Shown: positions 9,511 to 17,737, counted from the first letter of the stretch. The stretch: DNA of 64,000 nt from Hymenobacter busanensis (GCF_008727865.1 NZ_VTWU01000002.1:434001-498000), one strand, 5' to 3'. The notes: generated by a model not told the origin, from the letters alone. Made by a program: numbers and translations.

Positions 9511-11214
9511 ATGAACGCTTTTAACTCGCTGGATATAGCGGTTTTCCTGTTTTACCTCGTGGGCGTATCGGCCTACGGCTACTACGTGTACCGGCGCAAG
9601 CAAAAGGCGCAGATGGACACCAAGGACTATTTCCTGGCCGAGGGTTCGTTGACGTGGTGGGCCATCGGGGCCTCGATGATTGCCTCGAACATCTCGGCCG
9701 AGCAGTTCATCGGCATGTCGGGCAACGGCTTTACGGTGGGCGTGGCCGTGGCGGCCTACGAGTGGGTGGCGGCCATTATCCTCATCATCGTGGCGGTGTT
9801 CTTCATGCCCATTTACCTGAAGCAGAAGATTTACACCATGCCGCAGTTTCTGGAGCAGCGCTACAACGCGGCCCTGAGCCTAATCATGAGCATTTTCTGG
9901 CTGTTCCTCTACATTCTGGTCAACCTCACGTCCATCCTCTACCTCGGGGCGCTGGCCATCAGCAACCTGGTGGGCGGCGGCGGCAACAGCTTCCACCTGA
10001 TTATGGTGGCCCTGGCCGTGTTTGCCCTCGTCATCACCCTCGGCGGCATGAAGGTGGTGGGCTACACCGACGTTATTCAGGTGGTGGTGCTCATCGTGGG
10101 TGGTTTGGCCACCACCTACCTCGCCCTGACGCTGGTGAGTGAGAAGTTCGGAATGGGCCACAGCGCGCTGGCGGGTTTCAACATGATGATGAAGGACGCG
10201 GGGGATCATTTCCACATGATCTTCGAGAAACCCTCGCCCAACTCCCCACAAGTCGAAATCAACAAGTACCTGATGCTGCCCGGCATTGCCATGTACCTGG
10301 CCGGCCAGTGGATTGTGAACCTGAACTACTGGGGCTGCAACCAGTACATTACGCAGCGCGCCCTGGGCGCCGACCTCAAGACGGCCCGCACCGGCATTCT
10401 GTTTGCCGGCATGCTCAAGCTGCTGATGCCCGTGATTGTGATGCTGCCCGGCATTGCGGCCTACGTGCTGCACAAAAACGGCAGCCTGCAGGCCGAAATG
10501 GCCTCCACCGGCTCGTTCAACCCCGACAACGCTTACTCGGCCATTCTCACCTTCCTGCCCAACGGCCTGAAAGGTCTCTCGCTGGCGGCCCTCACAGCGG
10601 CCATTGTGGCCTCGTTGGCCGGCAAAGCCAACTCCATTTCCACCATCTTCACCCTCGACATCTACAAGCGTTACCTGCGCCCCGAGTCGGATGAGAAGAA
10701 GCTGGTGTGGGTGGGCCGCGTAACGGTGTTTGTGGCCATGCTGCTGGCCATCATGCTCACCTGGCAGGACTTGCTGGGCATCGGCGGGGCGGGTGGCTTC
10801 ACCTACATCCAGAAATACACGGGCTTCATTTCGCCGGGTATTGTGGCGGTGTTCGTGCTGGGCTTGTTCTGGAAGCGCACCACGGCTCCGGCGGCCATTG
10901 CGGGTATGCTGGCCGGCTTCTGGCTGTCGGTGTTTTTCAACAACTACGCTCCGGCCGTATTCGGCAACGAAACGCTGTTTTACACCGCCTTCCCCAACGG
11001 CAAGGGCGGCTACGAAATTCCGTTCCTCATCTGCATGGGCCTCTCGTTTGCCTTCACCTTTGTGCTGATGGTGGGCATGAGCCTGGCCGGGCCGGTCATC
11101 AACGCCCGCGCCATTCAGTTCGATGCGCGCATGTTCCGCGTCAGCCCGCAAATCATGTCGCTCATCGTGGTAACGATGCTCATGATTACGGCGCTGTACG
11201 TGAAGTTCTGGTAG
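9511..11214 (+). CDS. sodium:sugar symporter (SSS family), probable L-arabinose uptake
   Basis: This is an inner-membrane solute:sodium symporter of the vSGLT-like type. The 567-residue protein has about 14 predicted membrane helices. The first is IAVFLFYLVGVSAYGYYVY, and the family motif ASNISAEQFIGMSGNGF follows in helix 2-3. Other landmarks are NLNYWGCNQYITQRALGA and the A-S-L-A-G-K-A-N-S-I-S-T-I-F segment that lies near the sodium site in this family. The frame is open upstream from 9409, but the ATG at 9511 (MNAFNSLDIAV) gives the normal N-terminus. Its place after araA makes arabinose the likely substrate, an inference from context. Confidence 0.92.
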   Translation: MNAFNSLDIAVFLFYLVGVSAYGYYVYRRKQKAQMDTKDYFLAEGSLTWWAIGASMIASNISAEQFIGMSGNGFTVGVAVAAYEWVAAIILIIVAVFFMPIYLKQKIYTMPQFLEQRYNAALSLIMSIFWLFLYILVNLTSILYLGALAISNLVGGGGNSFHLIMVALAVFALVITLGGMKVVGYTDVIQVVVLIVGGLATTYLALTLVSEKFGMGHSALAGFNMMMKDAGDHFHMIFEKPSPNSPQVEINKYLMLPGIAMYLAGQWIVNLNYWGCNQYITQRALGADLKTARTGILFAGMLKLLMPVIVMLPGIAAYVLHKNGSLQAEMASTGSFNPDNAYSAILTFLPNGLKGLSLAALTAAIVASLAGKANSISTIFTLDIYKRYLRPESDEKKLVWVGRVTVFVAMLLAIMLTWQDLLGIGGAGGFTYIQKYTGFISPGIVAVFVLGLFWKRTTAPAAIAGMLAGFWLSVFFNNYAPAVFGNETLFYTAFPNGKGGYEIPFLICMGLSFAFTFVLMVGMSLAGPVINARAIQFDARMFRVSPQIMSLIVVTMLMITALYVKFW

Positions 11215-11225
11215 ACTTTGGGCCC

Positions 11226-11274
11226 TCCTGCGACGGCGGCCGGCTTCTCACGCTGCCGTGCCGCCGTCGCAGGA
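11226..11274. terminator. bidirectional terminator-like hairpin between symporter and HAD gene
   Basis: A perfect 15-bp GC-rich stem (11226-11240 with 11260-11274) closes a 19-nt loop in the short gap between two convergent genes. There is no strong T-run, so its efficiency is uncertain. Confidence 0.6.
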
Positions 11275-11278
11275 AAGG

Positions 11279-11929
11279 CTACAGCAGGCTCTTGAAAAAC
11301 GGGTCGGTGAAGTCGGGGGCGAAGTGCAGCACGTTGGGTAGCGCGGCAAACTCGGCCTCCTCGTGGGTGGTGGTCAGCACCACGGCGGGCATGCCGGCGC
11401 GGTGCGCCGCTTCGGCTCCTTTGGGCACATCTTCGAACACCACGCAATTGGCGGGGGCCACGCCCAGCAGCGCGGCGGCTTTCAGAAACGTCTCGGGGTC
11501 GGGCTTGCTCAGCGTTACATCGTCGGCACTCACCACGGCCGCAAAGTAGGGTCGGATGCCGAGGTTATCGAGCACGAAGTCGATGTTGAAAGGAATGGCC
11601 GCCGAGCCAATGGCCATGAGAATGCCGCGCTGCTGGGCCTGCTGCAGGAAGTCGGATAGCCCCGGCAACAGCTGCAGGTGCGGCCGAAAAGCCTGCTGAT
11701 AGCGCCGCTCCTTCTTCTCGGCCAGGCGCTCCATTTCCGCCGCGCTGAACCGGTCGGGCCCGAACAGGCGCACCAGCACCTCCTGGTTTTTGCCGTACAT
11801 CTGGGGCTTCACTTCGTCCCACGTCAGGCCGGCACCCAGGTCTTCGTTGAGCAATTCCTGCCAGGCCTGGGTATGAAAGGCCATATCGTGAATCATGGTC
11901 CCGTTGAGGTCGAAAATGAAGGCTTTCAT
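11279..11929 (-). CDS. HAD-superfamily hydrolase (beta-phosphoglucomutase/phosphatase-like)
   Basis: This 216-residue HAD hydrolase of the phosphatase/phosphoglucomutase-like subfamily starts MKAFIFDLNGTMI. The usual DxDGT motif is DLNGT here: the nucleophile Asp8 is kept but the acid/base Asp is Asn. The helical cap contains AWQELL and GLTWDEV. Motif II is AIGSAA, motif III is the Lys in LSKPDPETF, and motif IV is VVFEDVPKGAEAAHRAGMP. The start at 11929 was chosen over an upstream in-frame ATG because it gives the standard N-terminus. It converges on the arabinose operon and diverges from the LacI gene, so the operator at 12107-12124 may also affect it. The substrate is unknown. Confidence 0.85.
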   Translation of the reverse strand: MKAFIFDLNGTMIHDMAFHTQAWQELLNEDLGAGLTWDEVKPQMYGKNQEVLVRLFGPDRFSAAEMERLAEKKERRYQQAFRPHLQLLPGLSDFLQQAQQRGILMAIGSAAIPFNIDFVLDNLGIRPYFAAVVSADDVTLSKPDPETFLKAAALLGVAPANCVVFEDVPKGAEAAHRAGMPAVVLTTTHEEAEFAALPNVLHFAPDFTDPFFKSLL

Positions 11930-12106
11930 TGAGTGGAGCGAAGCAGAAACAGGTGGAGCCGGCTGCAAGCGGGGCACCAGGGAGTGTTTCCGGCCCACCG
12001 CTTGCGCAGGGCAATATTAAGCTGCCGGGCACGCAAGCGTTTGGGCAAACGCAAGGTTTTCCCTTTCGCCTGAACGAACGTCTGCTGCCCGTCTCGCAGT
12101 TACTTG

Positions 12107-12124
12107 TACACAACGCATTGTGTA
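12107..12124 (+). promoter_or_regulatory. LacI-type operator in front of the regulator gene
   Basis: An inverted repeat with arms TACACAA (12107-12113) and TTGTGTA (12118-12124) ends 9 nt before the regulator's ATG. It has the same arm sequence and the same 4-nt spacing as the operator at the head of the arabinose operon (3824-3847). This suggests autoregulation and a shared regulator. It lies in the 204-nt divergent region that also feeds the HAD gene. Confidence 0.75.
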
Positions 12125-12133
12125 GCACGCTTT

Positions 12134-13219
12134 ATGGCTCCTAGAAAGAAGTCCGTTTCCGCCGCCCACGCTCCTGTTTCAATGGCCGACCTGGCCCGCG
12201 AGCTGGGCGTGAGCATGACCACTATTTCGCGGGCCCTGAGCGACCATTACAGCATTGGGCCGGAGATGAAGCAGAAGGTGCTGAAGCTGGCCAAGAAGTA
12301 CAACTACCAGCCCAACCGTATGGCCTCGGCTCTGCGCAAAGGCAAAAGCAAGCTGCTGGGCATCATCGTGCCCTACATTGAAGGGCATTTTTTCCCCAAA
12401 GTGGTGCACGGCATTGAAACCGCCGCCCGCCACGCCGGCTACAACGTCATCATTTGCCAATCGAGCGAGGATGTGGCCCAGGAGCGCCGCAACATCGAGT
12501 TGCTGCTGAGCGCCCAGGTGGCCGGCGTGCTGGTTTCGGTGTCGCGCACCACCACCGACTCGGCCCACTTCGACAAGGTGCGCAGCCGGGGGCTGCCGCT
12601 AGTGTTTTTCGACCGCCTCATAGCCGGCGACGACGTAAACGCAGTGGTGCTGAATGACTATGAAGGCGGCTACCTCTCTACGCGTCATTTGCTGGCCCAG
12701 GGCTGCCGCCGCGTGGCGCACGTGGCCGGCCCGCAAAACCTGAGCATTTACAAAAACCGCCGCCAGGGCTACCTCGATGCCCTGCGCTATGCCGGCCTGC
12801 CCGCCGACGAAGCCCTGATTGGCTACACCGACATGACCCAGGCCGCCGGTGCCGAACTGGCCCAGCAGTGGCTGGCCCTGCCCCACCCGCCCGACGGCGT
12901 GTTTGCCGCCGGCGACTACAGTGCCCTGGGCGTGCTGCAGGAAGCCGAACGCCAGGGCCGCCGCGTGCCCGCCGACTTGGCCATCGGCGGGTTCAGCAAC
13001 GAAACCTTCACCGTCATTACCAAGCCCACCATCACCACCGTCGACCAGCGCTGCGAGGAAATGGGCCAAGCCGCCGTGCGTTTGTTGCTGGAGCTAATCG
13101 AGGCAAACGGGGCACCGTTTACGCCCCGGCAGATCGTACTCGGGCCCGAGCTGCTGGTGCGCGGCTCGTCGCTGCGCCTGCAGCAGCCTGCCGACAAGCC
13201 CAAGTCGGCCGCGAAATAG
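12134..13219 (+). CDS. LacI-family transcriptional regulator, probable arabinose repressor
   Basis: This 361-residue regulator has an N-terminal LacI helix-turn-helix (MADLARELGVSMTTISRALS, about residues 17-36) and the hinge segment YQPNRMASALRKGKS. A periplasmic-binding-protein-like effector domain follows (about 75-345), with FFDRLIAGDD and GFSNETFTVITKPTITTVDQ. The frame is open from a TTG at 12104, but the operator covers that part. The ATG at 12134 is the natural start. A matching inverted repeat lies immediately upstream and at the promoter of galM-araBDA-symporter, which makes this the likely local repressor of that operon. The effector (arabinose or a derivative) is inferred. Its closest relative in the window is the regulator at 14239-15300. 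Confidence 0.92.
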   Translation: MAPRKKSVSAAHAPVSMADLARELGVSMTTISRALSDHYSIGPEMKQKVLKLAKKYNYQPNRMASALRKGKSKLLGIIVPYIEGHFFPKVVHGIETAARHAGYNVIICQSSEDVAQERRNIELLLSAQVAGVLVSVSRTTTDSAHFDKVRSRGLPLVFFDRLIAGDDVNAVVLNDYEGGYLSTRHLLAQGCRRVAHVAGPQNLSIYKNRRQGYLDALRYAGLPADEALIGYTDMTQAAGAELAQQWLALPHPPDGVFAAGDYSALGVLQEAERQGRRVPADLAIGGFSNETFTVITKPTITTVDQRCEEMGQAAVRLLLELIEANGAPFTPRQIVLGPELLVRGSSLRLQQPADKPKSAAK

Positions 13220-13246
13220 CCGGGCGCCAGCGGCGCGAAACCGGGA

Positions 13247-13915
13247 CTAGCCTTCCACGGCGCGGTTCAGAAACGCCACCAGCGGATGCAGGCTGCGAAA
13301 TGCGTCGGCCACCTGGGCGCGTAGCGTGGGCGCCAGCACCTCGGCATCCGGCAGCGGGCGGACGGCGGTGAAGCTGCGCAGCTTCAGGTACGGCAGCGCG
13401 GGATTGGCCGCGTCGTAGCCTTTGGGCGGGCGCTGCAACGACGTTTCTGGGCTCAGCCCGTTGAAATACCGCCGAAAATCGGGCGCAGCCAGCAGCTGTT
13501 CGAGAACCGGCAAGTCGTAGTCGATTTCCTGCCGAATGGCCGCCAGCAGTTTGGCGTCGGGCATGTAGAGGCCGCCGGCCACAAACGAGCCGCCGGGCTG
13601 AATGTTGAGGTAGTAGCCGGCCGTGGGGGCCTGGCGGCCGCCGGCGTTCAGCCACGCCCCGAAGTTGGTTTTGTAGGGCGACTTATCGGCCGAAAAACGC
13701 ACGTCGCGGTTGATGCGGAACACCGCCTTTTTCGCCTGCAGGTTGGAAGCCGCAATGGCTGGGTCGGCTGCCTGCAAATCGGCAAGCACATCGGTAACCA
13801 GGGCCACGAAATCGGCGCGGGCGGCCTCGTAGGGCTTGCGGTGCGCGTCGAACCACGGTTTGGCGTTGTTGGCTTGCAAGTCGGCCAGAAAGGCCAGGGT
13901 AGCGGGCTGGAGCAT
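13247..13915 (-). CDS. DUF2461 family protein
   Basis: The 222-residue protein shows the DUF2461 (TIGR02453) pattern: an N-terminal FLADLQANNAKPWFDAHRKPYEAARADF, then VFRINRDVRFSADKSPYKTNFG and GGLYMPDAKLLAAIRQEI. The family is widespread and its biochemical role is not established. It lies convergent to the first LacI gene (27-nt gap) and divergent from the second. No signal peptide or membrane segment is seen, so it is probably cytoplasmic. Its start at 13915 gives the family-typical N-terminus. Confidence 0.9.
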   Translation of the reverse strand: MLQPATLAFLADLQANNAKPWFDAHRKPYEAARADFVALVTDVLADLQAADPAIAASNLQAKKAVFRINRDVRFSADKSPYKTNFGAWLNAGGRQAPTAGYYLNIQPGGSFVAGGLYMPDAKLLAAIRQEIDYDLPVLEQLLAAPDFRRYFNGLSPETSLQRPPKGYDAANPALPYLKLRSFTAVRPLPDAEVLAPTLRAQVADAFRSLHPLVAFLNRAVEG

Positions 13916-14238
13916 GCGGCGAAGTGACTAGGCTGGGTTGGCGCCCCAAATTAGGACCACGCCGCCGGATGCAGCGCGTCGGGCGGTGCGGCAGCGGCGC
14001 CGTTGCGCCCGACTCCGGTCGCCGGTGTATCTTGCTTCCGTACTTGAGCGGTTTGCCCATGATTCTGATTGCCCATCGACGACCTTGCCAATTTTCACGC
14101 GGAGCTGTTGGGTCAGGCGCAGAACCCGGCTTCGGTCCCGCAATAAAAAGTAACGCGCAACGGCCCCGACCTTTTTCCGTTGGTTCGCGGTAATTGCACG
14201 AAGCTCGCCCGAGCTTCCGTAGATTGGCACCTGAGAGT
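13916..14238. promoter_or_regulatory. divergent intergenic region with an 18-bp palindrome
   Basis: This 323-nt region separates the DUF2461 gene from the second LacI gene. It contains a perfect palindrome with arms GAAGCTCG (14200-14207) and CGAGCTTC (14210-14217), ending 21 nt before the ATG at 14239. By position it may be an autoregulatory operator of the downstream LacI protein. No second copy was found in the window, and no small gene is visible in the rest of the region. Confidence 0.45.
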
Positions 14239-15300
14239 ATGGCTAAACAGAATCCCAAAGCAAACCGACGCACCTCCATCACGGACCTGGCCCGCACCCT
14301 GGGCATGTCCATTTCCACCGTTTCGCGGGCGTTGGCGGGCCACGCCGAGGTGAGCGAGGCCACCAAGCAGCGGGTGCGGCAACTGGCCGAGGAGCTGCAC
14401 TACCAGCCCAACCAGCTGGCGGCGGCCCTGCGCCGCGGGCGCAGCAACACGCTGGGCGTGCTCGTGCCGCACATCACCGGGCACTTCTTCCCCGAAGTCG
14501 TCAACGGCATTGCCGTGGAAGCCAGCAAGGCCGGCTACAACGTGATGATCTGCCAGTCGAACGAGGACGTGGAACAAGAGAAAAAGAACTTGGAGCTGCT
14601 CATGAACGCCCAGGTCGAGGGCATCCTCGTGTCGCACGCCAATACCACGCTGGATTTCGCCCACTTCGACGCCGTCAACAAGCTCGATATTCCGCTAGTG
14701 TTTTTCGACCGCGTGGTGGAAGGCATGCAGGGCCACCACGTCGGCTCGGTGGTGCTCGACGATTACGCCGGGGCTTATGCGGTGGTGTCGCACCTCATCG
14801 AGCAAGGCTGCCGGCGCATCGCGCACTTTTCGGGGCCGCTGCACGTCAACATCAACCGCAACCGCCACCAAGGCTACCTCGACGCGCTGACGGACCACCA
14901 CGTGCCCGTTATCGAAGACCTGACCTGCTTTTTCGACCTGAACCTAGAAACCGGTGCCGTGGCCATGCGCGAGCTGCTGCAATCAGCGGAGCTGCCCGAC
15001 GCGGTATTTGCGTCCAACGACCTGGCCGCTGCCGGCGCCATGCAGGTGCTCAAGGAACGCGGCCTGCGCGTGCCGCAGGACATTGCCGTGGCCGGGTTCA
15101 GCAACGAAACCTTCACCATTCTCACCGAGCCTACCCTGACCACGGTGGACCAGTGCTGCCACGAAATGGGCCAGACCGCCGTGCAGCAGCTCGTGCGCAT
15201 GATTCCCGACGACTCGGATAAAACGCCCGACCCCATTGTGCTGAAACCCCGGCTCATCGTGCGCAACTCCTCGCGCCGCCTGCCCGACGAGGCGCAGTAG
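14239..15300 (+). CDS. LacI-family transcriptional regulator (second paralogue)
   Basis: This 353-residue regulator has a LacI-type helix-turn-helix near the N-terminus (TDLARTLGMSISTVSRALAG) and a hinge region YQPNQLAAALRRGRS. Its effector domain closely resembles that of the regulator at 12134-13219 (shared GHFFPxVVxGI, QGYLDAL, GFSNETFT and TTVDQ). The start at 14239 (MAKQNPKANRR) is chosen over an upstream in-frame TTG because it lies after a candidate operator palindrome. The gene immediately downstream is a dead outer-membrane receptor, so its former target may have been lost. The ligand is unknown. Confidence 0.9.
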   Translation: MAKQNPKANRRTSITDLARTLGMSISTVSRALAGHAEVSEATKQRVRQLAEELHYQPNQLAAALRRGRSNTLGVLVPHITGHFFPEVVNGIAVEASKAGYNVMICQSNEDVEQEKKNLELLMNAQVEGILVSHANTTLDFAHFDAVNKLDIPLVFFDRVVEGMQGHHVGSVVLDDYAGAYAVVSHLIEQGCRRIAHFSGPLHVNINRNRHQGYLDALTDHHVPVIEDLTCFFDLNLETGAVAMRELLQSAELPDAVFASNDLAAAGAMQVLKERGLRVPQDIAVAGFSNETFTILTEPTLTTVDQCCHEMGQTAVQQLVRMIPDDSDKTPDPIVLKPRLIVRNSSRRLPDEAQ

Positions 15301-15302
15301 CT

Positions 15303-15902
15303 TTGCCCCACCCCGCCAGCTTGCAGCCCACGCCCCAAAGGTTCGTCCCTTCGTTGAAGCCTCTGTCGCGCCCGCTGCATACCTGCTCCTTTCCACTTTC
15401 GTTTTTTCCGGCGGCGCCGGTGGCAGGTGGTTGCTGCGGTGCTGCTGACTGCCAACTCCCGCACTTGGGCGCAGTAGCCGGTGTCGGGCTGGCTCCTAAA
15501 GGCGCGGCTGTGGAGCTGGCTACCGTCACGCTGCACCGCGCCGCCGATTCGGTAGTGGTGAAAAACGAATTCAGCGACCCGTCGTGCCGGTTCCGTTTCG
15601 AGGAGGTAGGCATCGGGCGCTACCTAGTGCCGGCGGCGCAGCTCGGCTTCGGGCGTGCCTGGTGTACGCCGCTTGAGGCGCAAGTGCAAGCCCGCAACGA
15701 AACCAGTACGTTGCGGCGGGCGGCCAGCGCGGCCATGTTCAAGCTCAGCGCCACCTCTACCTACGACAACTGCGTGGAGAGCCTGTAGCAGCGCGGCGAC
15801 TCCCGCGTAGTTTCCTTTAGCTGCCGCCTCGGCAGCGACACCGTGGCGCCCACCCGCAAACGCCTTGGCGGTGCCGAAGACGAAAAACGCCGCGCCGGGT
15901 AG
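15303..15902 (+). pseudogene. remnant of an outer-membrane beta-barrel receptor with carboxypeptidase-like regulatory domain
   Basis: Three separate pieces of one gene family are recognisable in order. A signal-peptide-like piece ending ANSRTWAQ lies in one frame at about 15421-15474 and is followed by a stop. A carboxypeptidase-regulatory-like domain (VELATVTLHRAADSVVVKNE and FEEVGIGRYLV) lies in a second frame at about 15500-15660. The barrel's C-terminal end (SRVVSFSCRLGSDT, then GGAEDEKRRAG) lies after an in-frame stop at 15786-15788 and ends at 15902. Several hundred residues of the barrel between these are missing. The gene has thus suffered a frameshift, a large internal deletion and a nonsense change. 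It starts 2 nt after the LacI gene. Confidence 0.75.
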
Positions 15903-16031
15903 GGTGCGGTGGTCGGTGCAGCAAGGCGAATTCGCGTCTTCGGTATTGAAAGCCCAGTTTGACACCGCCAGCAACGATTGGCGGGCAGTTGTGCAGCTCT
16001 TCAGGCCGTTGAGGTGTATCTTCGGGGTTCC

Positions 16032-16676
16032 ATGAACGACCCCGAGATTCGCGCCCTGCTTTATCCGCTGCTCACCGAGGGCGTATACATCGACGAGCTG
16101 CCGACGGGAACGACGCGCGCCGATGTGGTGCACATCACGCCGCAGTTTATGCACGGCTACGAAGTGAAGGGCGACGGCGACACGCTGCTGCGCGTGGCCA
16201 AGCAACTCCCCTGCTACACCCGCGCCTACGATTTCGTGACGTTTGTGGTGACGGAAAAGCACCTGCCCAAGCTCCTGCCGCTGTTGCCCGAATGGGTGGG
16301 CATCCTGGTAGCCTCGCCCGAAGGCCTGCGCCCGCACCGCCCGGCCAGCTACAACGCCACCGTGGAGCGGGCCGCCGTGGCCGGCCTGCTGCGCCTAAGC
16401 GAAGTCAAAGCCTACCTCTTCGACCGCGGCCTGCACCACGTGGGCCTGCTGCGCCGCCGCGACCTGAGCCACCTGCTGGCCACCGCCCACAGCATTCCGC
16501 TTTCCGGCCTCGCCCAGTTTGTGCGCGACCGGCTGATGGCCCGCCTGCCGCAGCGCCTGCAGGCCCGCGCCGAACGCAAAGCCGAGCGGCAGCAACGCCC
16601 GGCGCGGGCGCGCAAACGCAGCCGTAAACCAACGGTGAAACGGAAACGCGCAGCCGTGACTTCACCACGCAAATAA
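16032..16676 (+). CDS. sce7726-family protein (PD-(D/E)XK nuclease-like fold)
   Basis: The 214-residue protein begins MNDPEIRALLYPLL and contains the pattern DELPTGTTRADVVHI followed by MHGYEVKGDGDTLLR. The Asp of ADVV and the E-x-K of YEVK fit the active-site spacing of a PD-(D/E)XK-type nuclease fold as described for the sce7726 family. The C-terminal 40 residues are very rich in Arg and Lys, suggesting nucleic-acid contact. Its function is unproven. A stop-free extension upstream of 16032 is ignored because the family begins at this ATG. TATCTTCG about 15 nt upstream may be a -7 element. Confidence 0.72.
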   Translation: MNDPEIRALLYPLLTEGVYIDELPTGTTRADVVHITPQFMHGYEVKGDGDTLLRVAKQLPCYTRAYDFVTFVVTEKHLPKLLPLLPEWVGILVASPEGLRPHRPASYNATVERAAVAGLLRLSEVKAYLFDRGLHHVGLLRRRDLSHLLATAHSIPLSGLAQFVRDRLMARLPQRLQARAERKAERQQRPARARKRSRKPTVKRKRAAVTSPRK

Positions 16677-16718
16677 CAACCTGATGGATAGCTCGGGGCT
16701 ACTCAAGGGAATGTTTAC

Positions 16719-16748
16719 TTTGCAATTCAAAGTACTTTATTACATTTG
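16719..16748 (+). promoter_or_regulatory. Bacteroidota-type promoter before the DUF2236 gene
   Basis: TTTG at 16719-16722 and TACATTTG at 16741-16748 are separated by 18 nt, fitting the TTTG/TAnnTTTG consensus. The downstream ATG at 16820 would have a leader of roughly 65 nt. Confidence 0.65.
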
Positions 16749-16819
16749 TAGATGTTACCTTCTACTGGCAATGCCCGTTGCTTGGTGGATGTCGGGAAAT
16801 ACCTTTCTGCTGCTGGATT

Positions 16820-17617
16820 ATGTCGCAACACTCGGAATACTTTGTGGCCCCGAACTCGGTGGTGCGCACCATTTGGGGCAAGGCCGATACGGTCCTGTTC
16901 ATTTTTGCCGGCGCTGCTGCTGAGTTTGCCCTCAACAAGGCCGTGGACTGGCTCTACTTCACCGGCCGCTTGCCCGCCGACCCGCTGGCCCGCTTGTTTT
17001 CGACGGTGGAATACGCCCGGCAAATCGTGTTTGCCGAGCGCGCCGCGGCCGAGCGTGCCATCGACACCATTGCCGCCATTCACGCGGCCGTGGAGGCCAA
17101 ACGCGGGATGGCCATTCCCGATTGGGCCTACCGCGACGTGCTTTTCATGCTCATCGACTACTCCATTCGGGCATTTGAAGCCCTGGAGCGCCCGATGACC
17201 TTGGCCGAACGGGCAGAAGTATTTCAGGTTTTTACCCGCGTGGGCCAGCGCATGGGCATTCCTGAACTGCCGGCCTCGTACGCCAACTGGGAGCAAACGC
17301 GGCAGGAGCACTTGGCCGAGCACTTGGAGTACAGCCGGTTTACGGCCGATTTATACCGGCAGTACGCCAAGCATTTGGGCCTCTTCCGGTACCGGTTGTT
17401 GCTGCAGGCGCAGCGGGTAGTAGTGCCCGAGCCGGTAAGCCAGTTATTGCGGCTTGGCCGGGTGCGCTGGCTGCTACCGGCGCTGTTTGCGTACCGCTAC
17501 ACCCAGCACCTGCCGTTCAGCAAATGGGCCCGGGAAAGCCTGCTCCCCGACGGCTACAAGGAGAAAATCCTCCGGCTCGACGTAGCGCCAACAACCGAGC
17601 TGCGCGCCGCCGGCTGA
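16820..17617 (+). CDS. DUF2236 (oxygenase MpaB-like) family protein
   Basis: The 265-residue protein matches the DUF2236/MpaB-like pattern: an N-terminal SVVRTIWGKADTVLFIFAGAAAEF, then VEYARQIVFAERAAAERAIDTIAAIH, which includes the conserved helical segment where these proteins place His and Arg residues. Relatives include proteins linked to oxygenation reactions, but most bacterial members are uncharacterised. The frame is open from 16778; the ATG at 16820 (MSQHSEYFVAPNSVVR) is preferred by position relative to the promoter. No signal peptide is clear. It stands alone on the plus strand before a long inverted repeat. Confidence 0.7.
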   Translation: MSQHSEYFVAPNSVVRTIWGKADTVLFIFAGAAAEFALNKAVDWLYFTGRLPADPLARLFSTVEYARQIVFAERAAAERAIDTIAAIHAAVEAKRGMAIPDWAYRDVLFMLIDYSIRAFEALERPMTLAERAEVFQVFTRVGQRMGIPELPASYANWEQTRQEHLAEHLEYSRFTADLYRQYAKHLGLFRYRLLLQAQRVVVPEPVSQLLRLGRVRWLLPALFAYRYTQHLPFSKWARESLLPDGYKEKILRLDVAPTTELRAAG

Positions 17618-17653
17618 CGCGTTAAGATCTGGCTTATTAAAATTGTTTGTCAT

Positions 17654-17728
17654 CCCGAGCAACGCGAAGGACCTTACCCCGCGTGAGCAAGTCAATCTAG
17701 CGGGGTAAGGTCCTTCGCGTTGCTCGGG
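17654..17728. repeat. 29-bp perfect inverted repeat
   Basis: Two perfect 29-nt arms (17654-17682 and 17700-17728) flank a 17-nt loop. The unit starts CCCGAGCAACGCGAAGGACC and ends in CCCCGC. It lies between the convergent DUF2236 and argF' genes and resembles dispersed REP-like repeats. It can also form a hairpin that stops transcription, although it has no T-run. Confidence 0.8.
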
Positions 17729-17737
17729 CTAACCGGC

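Noticed and set aside
7684-9603. Long minus-strand open frame opposite araA
   Set aside because: It mirrors a high-GC gene on the other strand; its translation has no family features and araA is unambiguous.
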